A stretch of DNA of 64,000 nt from assembly GCA_026874595.1 (NCBI GenBank), contig CM049309.1, positions 16,136,576 to 16,200,575 of the forward strand. The letters run 5' to 3'. Of this stretch, positions 49,801 through 62,200 are shown piece by piece. A model generated the notes under the pieces. It saw nothing but the letters and a program-made list of their open reading frames with translations. It was not told the origin of the DNA and searched no databases. Source of the stretch: Sipunculus nudus. Taxonomy: Eukaryota; Annelida; Sipuncula; Golfingiida; Sipunculidae. Numbering within the stretch: the first letter of the stretch is position 1; every line of letters begins with the position of its first letter. The position numbers and the translations under genes were made by a program.

Positions 49801-52800
49801 ACAAGAAGAAGGATGATGATTCGCTGGTAATCCTGAAGGAGATTAACCTCCATGACCTCACAGCAGCTGAGCGACAGATGGCACTCAATGAGGTCAGGTT
49901 TAAAGTGCCTTCCCTTTAGTGATTTGGTGATTCAAGTTTTTAATGAAACTAGGTGGTTCTTTTAGTTCCATGTGCTCTATTACCAAAGGCAACCATCGAT
50001 TACATCACAATGAATGTGTTTTCCCTGATGCCATTGTGTGAAAGGCCAAGTAGATTCCTCCATTCTTCTTTAATGATCTGTACTTCAATACTGAATCAAG
50101 AATCCAAATTTTCAGCTCAGCCAGCCAGATGATTGTTCATACATCTGTCCATCTTTCATGTCCGTCCACAGTTCACAAAAAGTGCTTCTTATCCTTTATT
50201 TCTTGACAGATTGTGATTCTGTTTGATTTATCTGATTGGGCTAGGTATGGGCTTTTAAATGTCTACCCAGAATATTTGAATTAATAATTAATTATGTAAA
50301 TTTATTCAAACTTTGTTCAAAACCACTCAGTTATGCTTCTCCCCCTTATTTCTTGAATGGTTTTGATTTTGTTAATTCTATCTGATAGGGCTATGTGTAT
50401 GCTTTTATACTTTTACACAGAATTTCTCAGCTCATTAAATATTCCAATTAATGAAATTTTTTTTAAATCACAAAAAAATTTCTTCTTTTGTTTTTGGCTT
50501 ATTCTGAGTATGCATATTTTAGCTGATTGAACTTTAACACAGAATTCTGGACCTGTAGTTTGTGCCTCCTCAGATACAAACTTTTTTTTATGATGAAAGG
50601 TTCATTCCATGCACTCAGTGAAAATTGCATAATTTTATGTTTCAGGAGTGCTGGATGAGGACTACATCATTGATGTTCTAGTCTTGTAAATGTTATATTA
50701 TAAAGGAAAGTTAAATTCAATAGATCTATCCTTGTTTCTGTTTATTTCATACGGTGCAGATAGATACACTGCCTTTGTGTCAGTAAAACTGTTTTGATTT
50801 ATCTTCATTGTTGATAATTTTTCAATAACAGGTGAAGGTGCTATCTGTGCTGGATCACCCTAACATCATCAGTTACTATGACAGCTTTGAGGAGGATGGT
50901 ATCGTTATGATTGAGATGGAGTATGCTGATGGAGGGTAGGTACTTGCTACTCAAAGATAGGCTCATTACTCAAAGTGGTGCTCAAAATGAATAATGAACA
51001 CTTTATACAAGATGTATACCTGAATTCATGACCACCATTCCAAGATCTGCAGATAAAAGAACTTTACAATCATCTGTTAGAGGTCAATTAATTGAAAGCA
51101 GAACATTTTCTTTGAGAATATATGAAAATGAAAAAAAATATGTGTAGCACAATTTTACCTGGATTTAACCTGAGCTGCTCAGTTTAAAGGTGTGGTAACT
51201 ATCAACTAGATCACCTTAATAACCAAAGAAACAGTTGATTTATCAAGTTTTGTCATTTGAATTTTGTGTAAAAATGGGATGAGAAGTACATAGACAATAT
51301 TACAAAAAAAGTGTTCTCTGGTTCCCTTTTAACCCCATAATTTAATGTCCAGGTGGTTGTATCACTATACACATCTAGTTTTAACACTTTTTTCACAGCA
51401 CCCTCGCCCAACACCTTGGATCACAAGAGAAACCTCTTGATGAAAAAGAGATCCTTGGTTTATTCCACCAAATGGTTGCAGCATTGAAGTATATCCATGA
51501 GCATAATATCCTTCACAGGTATGCCTCAGATGCTTAACAGCCATACAATGTCACCTAATTTTCAACTAGGACCACATCATAATAGTGATGTGTTTATTTC
51601 ATGGTCCACTAATTAGACATTTTTGTACATTAATATATATTTGACATAAATTTGGCAGTTTTGAATAACTTAAAGATAAAGCATATGCTGATTACTCAGG
51701 TAAATATTTTCACTTGATATTTTTCACTTGTAATTGTAAAATTAAAGATACTTGGATGAACTTGTATTAATTTGTGACTTTATCCATTCACTAGTTTGCA
51801 TAAAACATTTTTTTTTATAATGTAATTAAAATATTTGAGTTTAGACAGCTTTTAAGAATTTATGCACAAAATTTGTAACATTTGATGTTTGACCTGAATA
51901 ACGTTTTGTTATCTTTCTAAAGGGACCTGAAGACAGCCAACATATTCCTGACGAAGGAGGGAGTCGTGAAGGTCGGAGATTTTGGTATCAGTAAGATGAT
52001 GAGCACAACAAACCCTGGGGCCAACACAGTGCTGGGGACCCCCTACTATATCAGTCCTGAAATGGTGAGAAAAATCATATACTAAAAACATCGTTACAAC
52101 CTTAAATTATATATTTGACCTTATTAGTAACTCTGATTAATTAAGTGGCCCCACTGGTTAAGAGCACAGCAGGGAGATTGTCAGTTCATATCTCAGCCGA
52201 GGCAGGATTTGATATGGTCATTGATTTAATACAGGTTATTGCAGACAGATGTCACCACATATCAGGTATAATAAGTGTTTCCATTGAGACTGTTGTGTAC
52301 AAGCAAGCATGTGTCAATATACAATAGAAATCTAAGAACTAAATTTTGACTGTTTATCCAAAACATTCAAAAAAATATTCAACAATGAATTTAATTCTGA
52401 TTTTTCAGGGCAATAACACAGTTCTGGCTAACACTTGTGTTCTGTTATTTGCCCACTCAATTAACAAAGATCATGGACTGAATCCATCATTTAACAAATT
52501 ATTTATCTGTTATTACAGCAGGGCCTTTTTTAACATTTTGTTTGATCTGGTTAAATACTCAGGCTAATCAGCAGACTAATTAAAGGCAAACTGAGCATAA
52601 CATGGACCGGTGGGATGGTGTTTTTTACACCTAATTCATTTTAGTGCACTATTTACCTGCCCTTATTTCTCTCTGCTTATCCCTTCATATTTGCTTGAAA
52701 TTAGAGGAACTTAAATATAATCTTTTCCTATTTTCTTTTCTTTGTTGGGAATTTCAGACAAAAGGTCAAAATTTTGGTTTTCAGTTTCAGAATAACTGTT

Positions 52801-55800
52801 TTCAGATAAATGGTGTTCTGATAAACAACACTCAGCTGTATCTAATTGTCGTAATTTTATAATTTTTTCACAGTGTGAAGGTAAACCATACAATGATAAG
52901 TCAGACATCTGGGCCCTGGGTTGCATTCTGTATGAGATGGCTTGTTTGCAGAAGACATTTGAAGGATCCAACTTACCAGCTTTGGTGAACAAAATCATGA
53001 AGGTAAGAGAAAATCAGGTTCACTAAGGTGTGCCTGTTGAAATTTAATGATTATTCTCTCAGACATAAATATTATCACACATTTCAGACATACAGATGAA
53101 AATCATCCTTTTCAAGAACCTTGTAAAATATGTTTCACAACCTTTGGGAGTCTTATGGGTCTAGTGGCCAACTGACTTCAGGGATCATAATACTTTGAAA
53201 TGTCAACCTTTCCTATGGAAAGGCATAAATGTAGTTTTGCCTTTCCGCTGGTAAATTTGCCTCTCCGTCCTAGATTCATTCTATCACCATATCAAACTTT
53301 CCAATTTGATATTTCTGTGGAACAGTTATCCTGTGTTGTTATAGTGTTGCGTCAAAATGACTGCACCTTTTAGCAATCTTTTTTTTATGTACATTATGAT
53401 TGAATACAGAAATTGTAACATAAAAAATTGCCAATAACATATGTCCTTATAATTGCAAAAGAAAGAATGGGGCTTGGGTTTAGGCTGAACTCATGGTTCT
53501 GCTACTCTGAAAATCTATGATTTCATTAGCGCTGCGAAGCCATTATAGGGCGGGGTGCAAGGGTAGCTGGGTGTTTCCAAGTTACCATAATGCAAATAAA
53601 TATTTTGTTTTTGTGTATTTCCATTATTTGTAATGCAGGAAAATCTGAGAGTTCACCTTTCCAACGGTTTGATACCAAAGGAAAAACACCTTTCCGTCTA
53701 TGTGTTTGGCTGTCTAAAACAGGCAGAGAGGCGTTATTGTAGCCCATGGACTTGGTATCTTCTGGCCAACTCCTTCACAGTTACATTTTGTACTATATAC
53801 TTTGGTTGCTTCTTTGTTCAAGAGGGTTTTAATTTAACAATATTTGCAAATATAAAACCCTCAGGAATAAGATGCCCTAAGATGAACAAGAGGCAGGGAT
53901 GCAACTGCATAAACATATTAGTCATAAAACATGGAATATTAATCAGCAACCTAATCTATGCTTGGTATTGAAACCGGCCATTGCAGACATGCTTTAAGCA
54001 TTGTAATAAAGCCACATCCTTTCTTCACAGCTGGTCACTCATTTTTTCAGATCAGTTGTACAGCACCCTACTCATATGGAACAAACTGTAGTTCAGCCAT
54101 ACTTTTGACTGTGTCTATTTTCCAGCGATTTGTTCCAACAGATATTTAGTCTCATAGTGATTTGAATAAGAACAAAAAATGTGAGGGTTCAGAAATGGCA
54201 TGTTTTTAAAACAATTGAAATATTTTGTAACACCAATTTTATTTTTTAACAGTCTTTAATGGAGCCTGTTGTGTTTACTTTGGTTTATAACTTGTGACAA
54301 TGCTCAAAGGTTGTAAGACTGGGTTAGAACACAGACTGGTGGTTTAAATGTTGGATTTATGAGCTGAAGGTTCCTGGTTAGAACCCCACTTGTACTTCAA
54401 TGACAAAATGATGAAATAGTTCTAGAACCTCAAAGATTGGCCCTAATGTCATGACTTCTTGATTATTCATAACCTCGTGCATATAAAACTTGAAATTCAG
54501 ATGGCTAAATAATAACATGCCGTCCTTATCCCCTAAATACCTTCATCCTCATTCAATAGACAGTGCCACCAACAGGCCACAGACTTATTTAAAAAAAAAA
54601 TGTAGGGGGGAAAATAAAAATAATTTCACCCATCAGATGTAAATAAGTAGTATTTATTTAATGATTTCAGGGTCAGTTCGCTCCAGTTAAAGGTAACTAC
54701 AGCTCGGAGTTCCGTTTGCTGATCAGAGATATGCTGCAGAGGGAGCCAGAATACAGGCCGTCAGCCAGAGAGCTCTGGTGTCAGAGACTCCCAGAGGTAA
54801 ATACGTACAATTCGAAATAAAATAAAAAATTTCTTAGGCACAAAAAAAGGTTGGTTTCTCAGACAACACATGCTTTACCCCCCCCCCCCCCCAACCACCC
54901 CTTAAAATTTTTTTTAATATGATTGTCATAAGAAAATTACTAATTTTAACTCTGCCTGCTCTGACATTTCTTTCAAGAAAATAAGATAATAAATTCTGGG
55001 TAAAAATTCATTTTTTAAGATGTTCTAAAACCTGTTAAGCAAAACAATTCTTTCATCAACATTATGTGTAACGCTCTTGGCTATAACATTATTATAGACT
55101 GATATTTGATAATGTTACAGTTTACTCCCTCTGGAGTTTTTTTTACGGAATACTCCCTTGGATCTGGGCACTTGTGTGACCATGCCAGTTGAAATAAACA
55201 AGATGTATGAACCTTGGTATTGCATGTCTTCATTCAGCTAAATAAAAGGCTAAAGATATAACACCATGAAGTTTCCTGATTATATAATTTTTTTTTATTG
55301 ATTTATGATAAAAAGTTAAAAAATCACCTTCCCTCCCACTCTGATTTCTAAAAATTTACCTGAGAAGCAAACCTTTTTATTCCCTGCAAGAGCACCCCAA
55401 GAAAGGCTGTTTTTGCAGCCCAGAGGCAGTAAACCGTACCTGTACTTTTACCACAGAAAATATATATTAAAAGACCGTCAGTAAATTGACAGCCAGAATC
55501 TGCTAACAGTACACTTCCGTTGCATACAAACTTTTCTGCAACGGCATGGTTCACTTAGGTTAATGTTAAGTATTTTGTACATTGTAGATTGTGTATTTCT
55601 TTTAAATCTAAGATTATCTTCATTATGGGGTTGATCAATAAAACTGGCGTCATGATTTCCCATAAAAATCATTCATGAGCTTGAGCCATAACTTGTTGTT
55701 ATCACTTTCAAAATATGTCCTGTTAGTCCATGCCCTGTGTCCATTTGCATGACATAGGCTTGATTAATTCATGTTGTGTATTCAAGACAAGGAGTATTTC

Positions 55801-58397
55801 CTGTGCCAGAATGCACAATAGAACGATACAAAATGTGTATGTACTCTACAGCTGATGTGTCGGTACGAGGACCCCATGAGTGATTATGAAGAGGACCTGA
55901 CGATGTCATCAGAAAACAAGAAGAGGAAAGTCAGGTGAGTCATCAGCATCATCTGGAGGAATGGGATCTTAAACTAACTCAGCTACAGGTGTCCTATTTT
56001 CTTGCCTGATATTGCATATGACTAAATGAGGGTGTTTCGAAGTCAGCCTGAGACCACTGATGACTTAGGGTTTTACAGTACAGCCTGAGATTTAATAGCT
56101 TTTATTACTTCTATAGTTCAAGTTGAGAAGGCTTATAGTCTGCTTGTGATATACAGCAGTCAACCCTTAGTTCTTGTTATTCAGAGTCTCATTGAAATAA
56201 TTCTGATTTTAAGCAGTAGATGGCAGCTGTGGTTTTAGGATATTATTGCCCAGAACTAGCCAGACCATTGACTGCTGTACATCATCTTTACAGCTTCCTG
56301 AATGTCTTATTAATATCAATAGGACAGTGTGATTGGACTGGCTCATTCATTCCCTGACATGTAACTGTGCACTACTTTGATTATATGTAATGCTATGGTA
56401 AAGCTACAGATTATTGAGTATGTTGACTCATAAAATGCCTCCCTATTGCAACTATTGAAACTTTTCATGGCAGTGCTCCCAATTATTATATGATATATTA
56501 TGTACAATTTTCAACTGACCACATGAATGTTGTCAGCCTGATACAGGATCCTTGGTTCACATGATATGATGTGAGATTATAGGTCCATATATCATGGTCA
56601 GTTAAAAAATGGGTTACATCAGCACAGCATGTGCCCTATATCAGCTTGCTCGCTGACCCTTGAGATAAAATAGCTAATGAAAATTAATGAAATAATGAAA
56701 ATTCCACATGCATATTCACGGCATGAAAACAATGTCACAATGTTAACTCCCAGACATTGCATATATGTAATTCTTATAATACAACCTTTTGAAAATGTTA
56801 ATTTAAAACCCAATTGGACCGTAATTTATATGCTTGTTAACATGCATGGTGGCTTTAAAACGGTAAAAGGGACCTTTTTGATGATGTGTTAATGTTTGCC
56901 TTCAGGCATTTGATTTGTTACAAATACATGCAGGTAAATATAAAAACAATATAAATCCAAGTTGTTAGTAATTTATAATCATCTCCCCATGCAGCCAGAG
57001 TAACTGGGAAAAGAGGTAATGTTGTTGTCATTGTCCAATCATTTAAATTTATTACAGATAAAGTGTACACAAGTGATCACAGTGCACATATGTTAAATTG
57101 ATCAGGATGTGATAAACATTCACAATTAAACATCACCTCAGTGTATTGTCTTGTGTTACCTGTATTTATATACTATGAGCTCTAGAAATCGAAAGTGTTC
57201 GCCAGATCACAAAATAATTAATAAAATCAAACCTTTGACATAGGCTGTATCTGCACATGGTTTGCATCAAAATCAGATTATACTTAATTGGTTTACCTTG
57301 GTCTGGAAATACTGCTCTTTGGGTCTGTACAGTAGTTCACTTTATAAAAGCCTAAATCAGTTTATTCAATAAAACGTGAGTTTTCTGATCACCTTTGGTC
57401 CTTAATACAATTTACAGTTCTGCAAAAAAGAGATATTTAAGGGGAAGGATTAGGTAAAATGGCAGCTATACTGGCCACACGCAGACTTGAAATGGATTTT
57501 CCTGCAAGCACTAGGAATGGGTCACTATAAAGGGACTTCAGTAAATAAAACTACTGTAGACCACAGTAGGCTACAGTAAAGTGAACTGATGCGGACTAGT
57601 GGCCTAGAGCAGACAGAGTCAACTGATTCTGGATCCAGTTATTTTCTAGTGCGGATATGGCCTTACATAACAGATATATTGAGCAAATACAATTTGAAGT
57701 GGTTATGCTTCATGATCATGTGACCACTATGTGTTGTCCAGTGCTTTCCCCTTTAAGGTTCAGAGAGTGAAAGTGTATTCCTTATGTCATATAGTTACCC
57801 CTTGACCTGTCCTGTAATTGGTGAATATTGTTGGATGTTGTAATTATTCATAATCATATATTGCATTCATATGTCATTTTTCCATTTCCCAATTCAGGTG
57901 ATATGACTTTTAATGAGTGAAAGGATCTGCCATTATAGTCCATTCCACCACCCTTGGGCACCTGTTTTTTTTTGTGATTATTTTCTTGCCAGTCAATGAA
58001 CGCATTAGGGCAGAAAGAGGACAATGCTTGATTAACTGTTTTTGGAAATAATAGTCTACCTTATTTCATTTTTCTATTAACAATTTAAAACATTTTACAA
58101 GAAACATAGTCTAATCTTCAACAGCTTACCACCAGTCTATAAAGATGTACATGGTAGGGAACAGTAATGACATCATAATAGACATTGCTCACAAAAGAGG
58201 CACTTACATTTGTGAGACCAATGATCAAGAGCTGACGACTCCTGTTTACAGTGAGACTCATATTCTCTTCATGCACGTGATTCACTGTAATGTCACAGTA
58301 CATCATAACTTTATCCCTGAAGGATAAACAATGGTCACATGTTAGGGAAGCCATGAATCATTGATATATATGAGATACGGCAACAAGGCCTTGAATG

Positions 58398-58471
<74 letters not shown>

Positions 58472-59186
58472 ATATCATAAGTAAGAAGAGTGCCAAAAAT
58501 AAGTATTTTCCTCATACTGCGACTAGTGCAAATTTTCTTGACAAGGTTGTCTCTTGTGGAGAAAATTGCAAAAAATCAGATGGACAGGGGTAGTGGAACA
58601 TACTTCTCAATCTGACCTATATCACTTTGTAAACAGACATATATTTGGCATTTATAGGTGGATTAATCAACACTTTCAAAATCATTTGCATGTTTAGTGT
58701 TAAACAGCTCATGGATTAACACTTTATCTAAGCACTTGCTTAGGTTTAATATCCTCCATTTACAGATTTGTGATCAATTTTATATTTGAAGTCAAACTTT
58801 GTTTTAGTAGCATGCTATGATATTTTTAAAGAAAATGTTCCCTTTGAAGTAATAAGGAGATTCAGCAAATCTCAATAAATCTGGTATCTTAAATAAGAAT
58901 ATATCTTATTAATTGAAAACAAGGTGTTATGATATATATGTGGATAGTTGAGGGGTTAAAGCTCAGCTCTCTCCGCTGGCTACCCGGGTTCAATCACCAG
59001 CATGGCTATGAGAGTGGGTTGCAGTGGCCCTTCCAAAGCCGATGGTTTTCACCGGGTTCTCCAGTTTCCTCCTACAGACACAACCAAATGCCACCATCTG
59101 AGCCATGGAGAGTGCCTCAGTTAGTTATAATTATTATTTGTATAATGCATGTAAAATAGATATGTTTATAATATATATCTAATATA

Positions 59187-59265
<79 letters not shown>

Positions 59266-62200
59266 TACAGATCAGAATCTTGACCTTGACATATATTCTA
59301 CAATCAAAGGCAAAAGGAATTGTAGGCAAATGTTAAATATTTTAGAAATATTTTATTGTTTTTTTAAGTATAATCTGTTACAGTGAGATCTCTATGTGTC
59401 CACAGGTCTGTTCTGTATTATCTTGAGATGGCCACAATGGATCTGAGTCCTGTCCCGTTGCCGTCAGCCATTAAAATAAGAGATGTAAGTCAAGTTCTAT
59501 ATTTAATGGGGTTCAAAATTATAAGGACCCACAGGTCAGCTGTGGTTCTTAGTAAAATTACCTGGTCAGGCAAAGTAATGTTTTCTTTAGAATCATCTTA
59601 GCATATTATCTGTGTTACATTTTTTTTTAAAGTTTATTATTTTCTGTCTTTATCTCTTCTAAAACAAATTTAAATAACATTTATGTTAGATTTGCAATTA
59701 AATATATGATACATTTTCAGTTTTTGATGCTTTCTTACAGGTTGCTGTTGGAAATGATCATGTGATTGTGGTTACCGTGGAGAGGATGGTATTTACCTGG
59801 GGTGAAGGGGGCAAAGGTCAGCTGGGTCATGGGTCACTGGAGTCATCCTTCAAACCAGAATTAGTGGAGGCCTTGAAAGGGAAATCTATCATCAGGTAGG
59901 AGCTTTATTTTTTCATCTCTAGTGACTCTGATTGTTTTAAATGTTTTTAAGCAAAAAAAAGAGATTAGTTCTCAGGCCACATATGTCAATTGTGACCCTT
60001 CCTAGCATAAACAGGATTCATTTTGATTTGTAAAAGAAATTTATGGATTTTTTATCTCCTGCATCTTTCACATCTCTTTCAAGAATCTAATAAAATTCTG
60101 ATAAAATAACATATAGTTATGAAGTGCTTATAGCTGTTTAGCAAATCAATTCTATTAATATCATGTTGTCCTTTGATCATATAAGATCTCTATTGAAAAT
60201 ATATAATAAAAAAAATATTAAAAAAAAGTGCCTAAGAACCAAACCTTTTTTTAGCCTTATGCATCAGTTTATTTCTCATGTGTGTCAAATGTGTATGTTT
60301 TATCTTATGAATGACACCACCATCTTTGGCCCCACGCTGTATAAAAATATTTATAGTTCTAATATTATCAATAAAATTTTATATTAAATTAGTGTAGAAG
60401 ATTTATTCAGGGATACAGTTCTTATTAAAAAAATTTAAATTTGAATTTACATTTGAAATAAAATATTAAGTATCTCACCTATGAAACCATTTAAGTATAA
60501 TAAAAGAATGGTCATTGATGTGTATGAAAGAAAAAGTTTTTGCATCTTTTTAGAGCATGTTGTGGAGATGGGTTCAGTGTGTTTGGCAGTGACAATGGTA
60601 TCGTAATGACATGCGGTGATGGTACAAAGGGATGCCTGGGGCATGGAGACTGGTGCTCTACTTCAAGGCCACGGTTAATTGAAGCATTGCTTAGGTCAGT
60701 ACATACAGACATGATCCATGGGTCAGGTCAGATCACACAGACATGGTCTATACATTAGATCAGTTCGGACAGACATGGTCTATACATTAGATCAGTCAGA
60801 CATGGTCTATACATTAGATCAGTTCGGACAGACATGGTCTATACATTAGATCAGTTCACACAGACATGGTCTATACATTAGATCAGTTCACACAGACATG
60901 GTCTACCGTAAAATCTCCACTTAAAACCGCACTTCCGATTAAAACCGCACCCGGACTTCGCCGAAATTCCAGGCGAGACACCGCGAGGGGCTCAAATACT
61001 AAGAACCCCCCTTTAAAACCGCACCAACTTTCGCTACGGAATGATTTGACAAAAGACACAATCAAGCAATCATCTAGAAATGAACACGCGTAGGTTGCGA
61101 CTCGGCCATTCCTGTCCACTTTAAAAATTAATTGGGCATTTTATTTAAACACATCATAACACTTTTTTGCAGGGTCACTCAAGCATGGAGTTTGGGAAGA
61201 CGTAAGGGCCGGTGTACCTCTGCCTGTTTATACAGATTTTATATTCCGTGCCGTATTCTTGTTTGCTACTGATTTGTCATTATATTTTGGAAAAAAATAT
61301 TCTGCTGATCCATTTCAAGTCACTGTATTTTTTAATTCTAAAAGTAATATTTTGAAATCTTAATTTTTTATGAAAATTACATTTTCTGGAATTACTCGGA
61401 AGATTCAAATCATTTTCATACCGGTTACTTCGGTATTATCTTCGTCACATCGTACGTTGACATCGCTCCATGTCACAATTTGCTGGTGCGTTTGAAAACA
61501 TCGCTGGTCAACTTAACTAAATATCAAAGTAACTGAAGTTACCTTTTCGAGATACGCACGTATAGGAAACATGACGCTTGAAAACGAGTGATTTTAAGGT
61601 AAAATTAAAGTGGCCAGTCCGGGTTAGCAAGTTTTTTTCCTGAAGAAAGTTTCCGTGTGGAGAGCCATTTTGTCAAGGCAGTGTTCGCGCAAGGCACGCT
61701 GGGACGAAATAGGTGGCTGTTCTATTTACCACCCACCGCGTACAGCCGTTCAAAATATTCTTAGCAGAATACTGGGGTGTTTCAGCACATGGCGGCACTC
61801 AAACTTGATTTTAAAACGATCGTCTGCCATTGTGCGACTCTTTACGATGTCAGCTTTTTATTCATTTTACGTTTTAAACAAATAATCATTGCTAAATAAT
61901 GCCGCAAATGGGTTTAAAGTAGGCTTTTATTTCAATTTTGCTTGACCATGCCCAACGAAGTGGACCGCTGTGTTTAACAGCAGGGTTGTTGTAAACGTAT
62001 TATTTGGTGACAATTACCAAGATTTTATAACAAGTTATATATCACACGAAAACTAATCAGCAATATTTAATTTATAATTAACAAATAATCGTAAATAATA
62101 TATTTACACATGGCTCCCATGCATGCTAAGAACAGCCTTCGAAAGTTGCAATATTATCGCCCACGCGCCGGCCCAAAAACGATGTCTGTGAGCAAGATAT

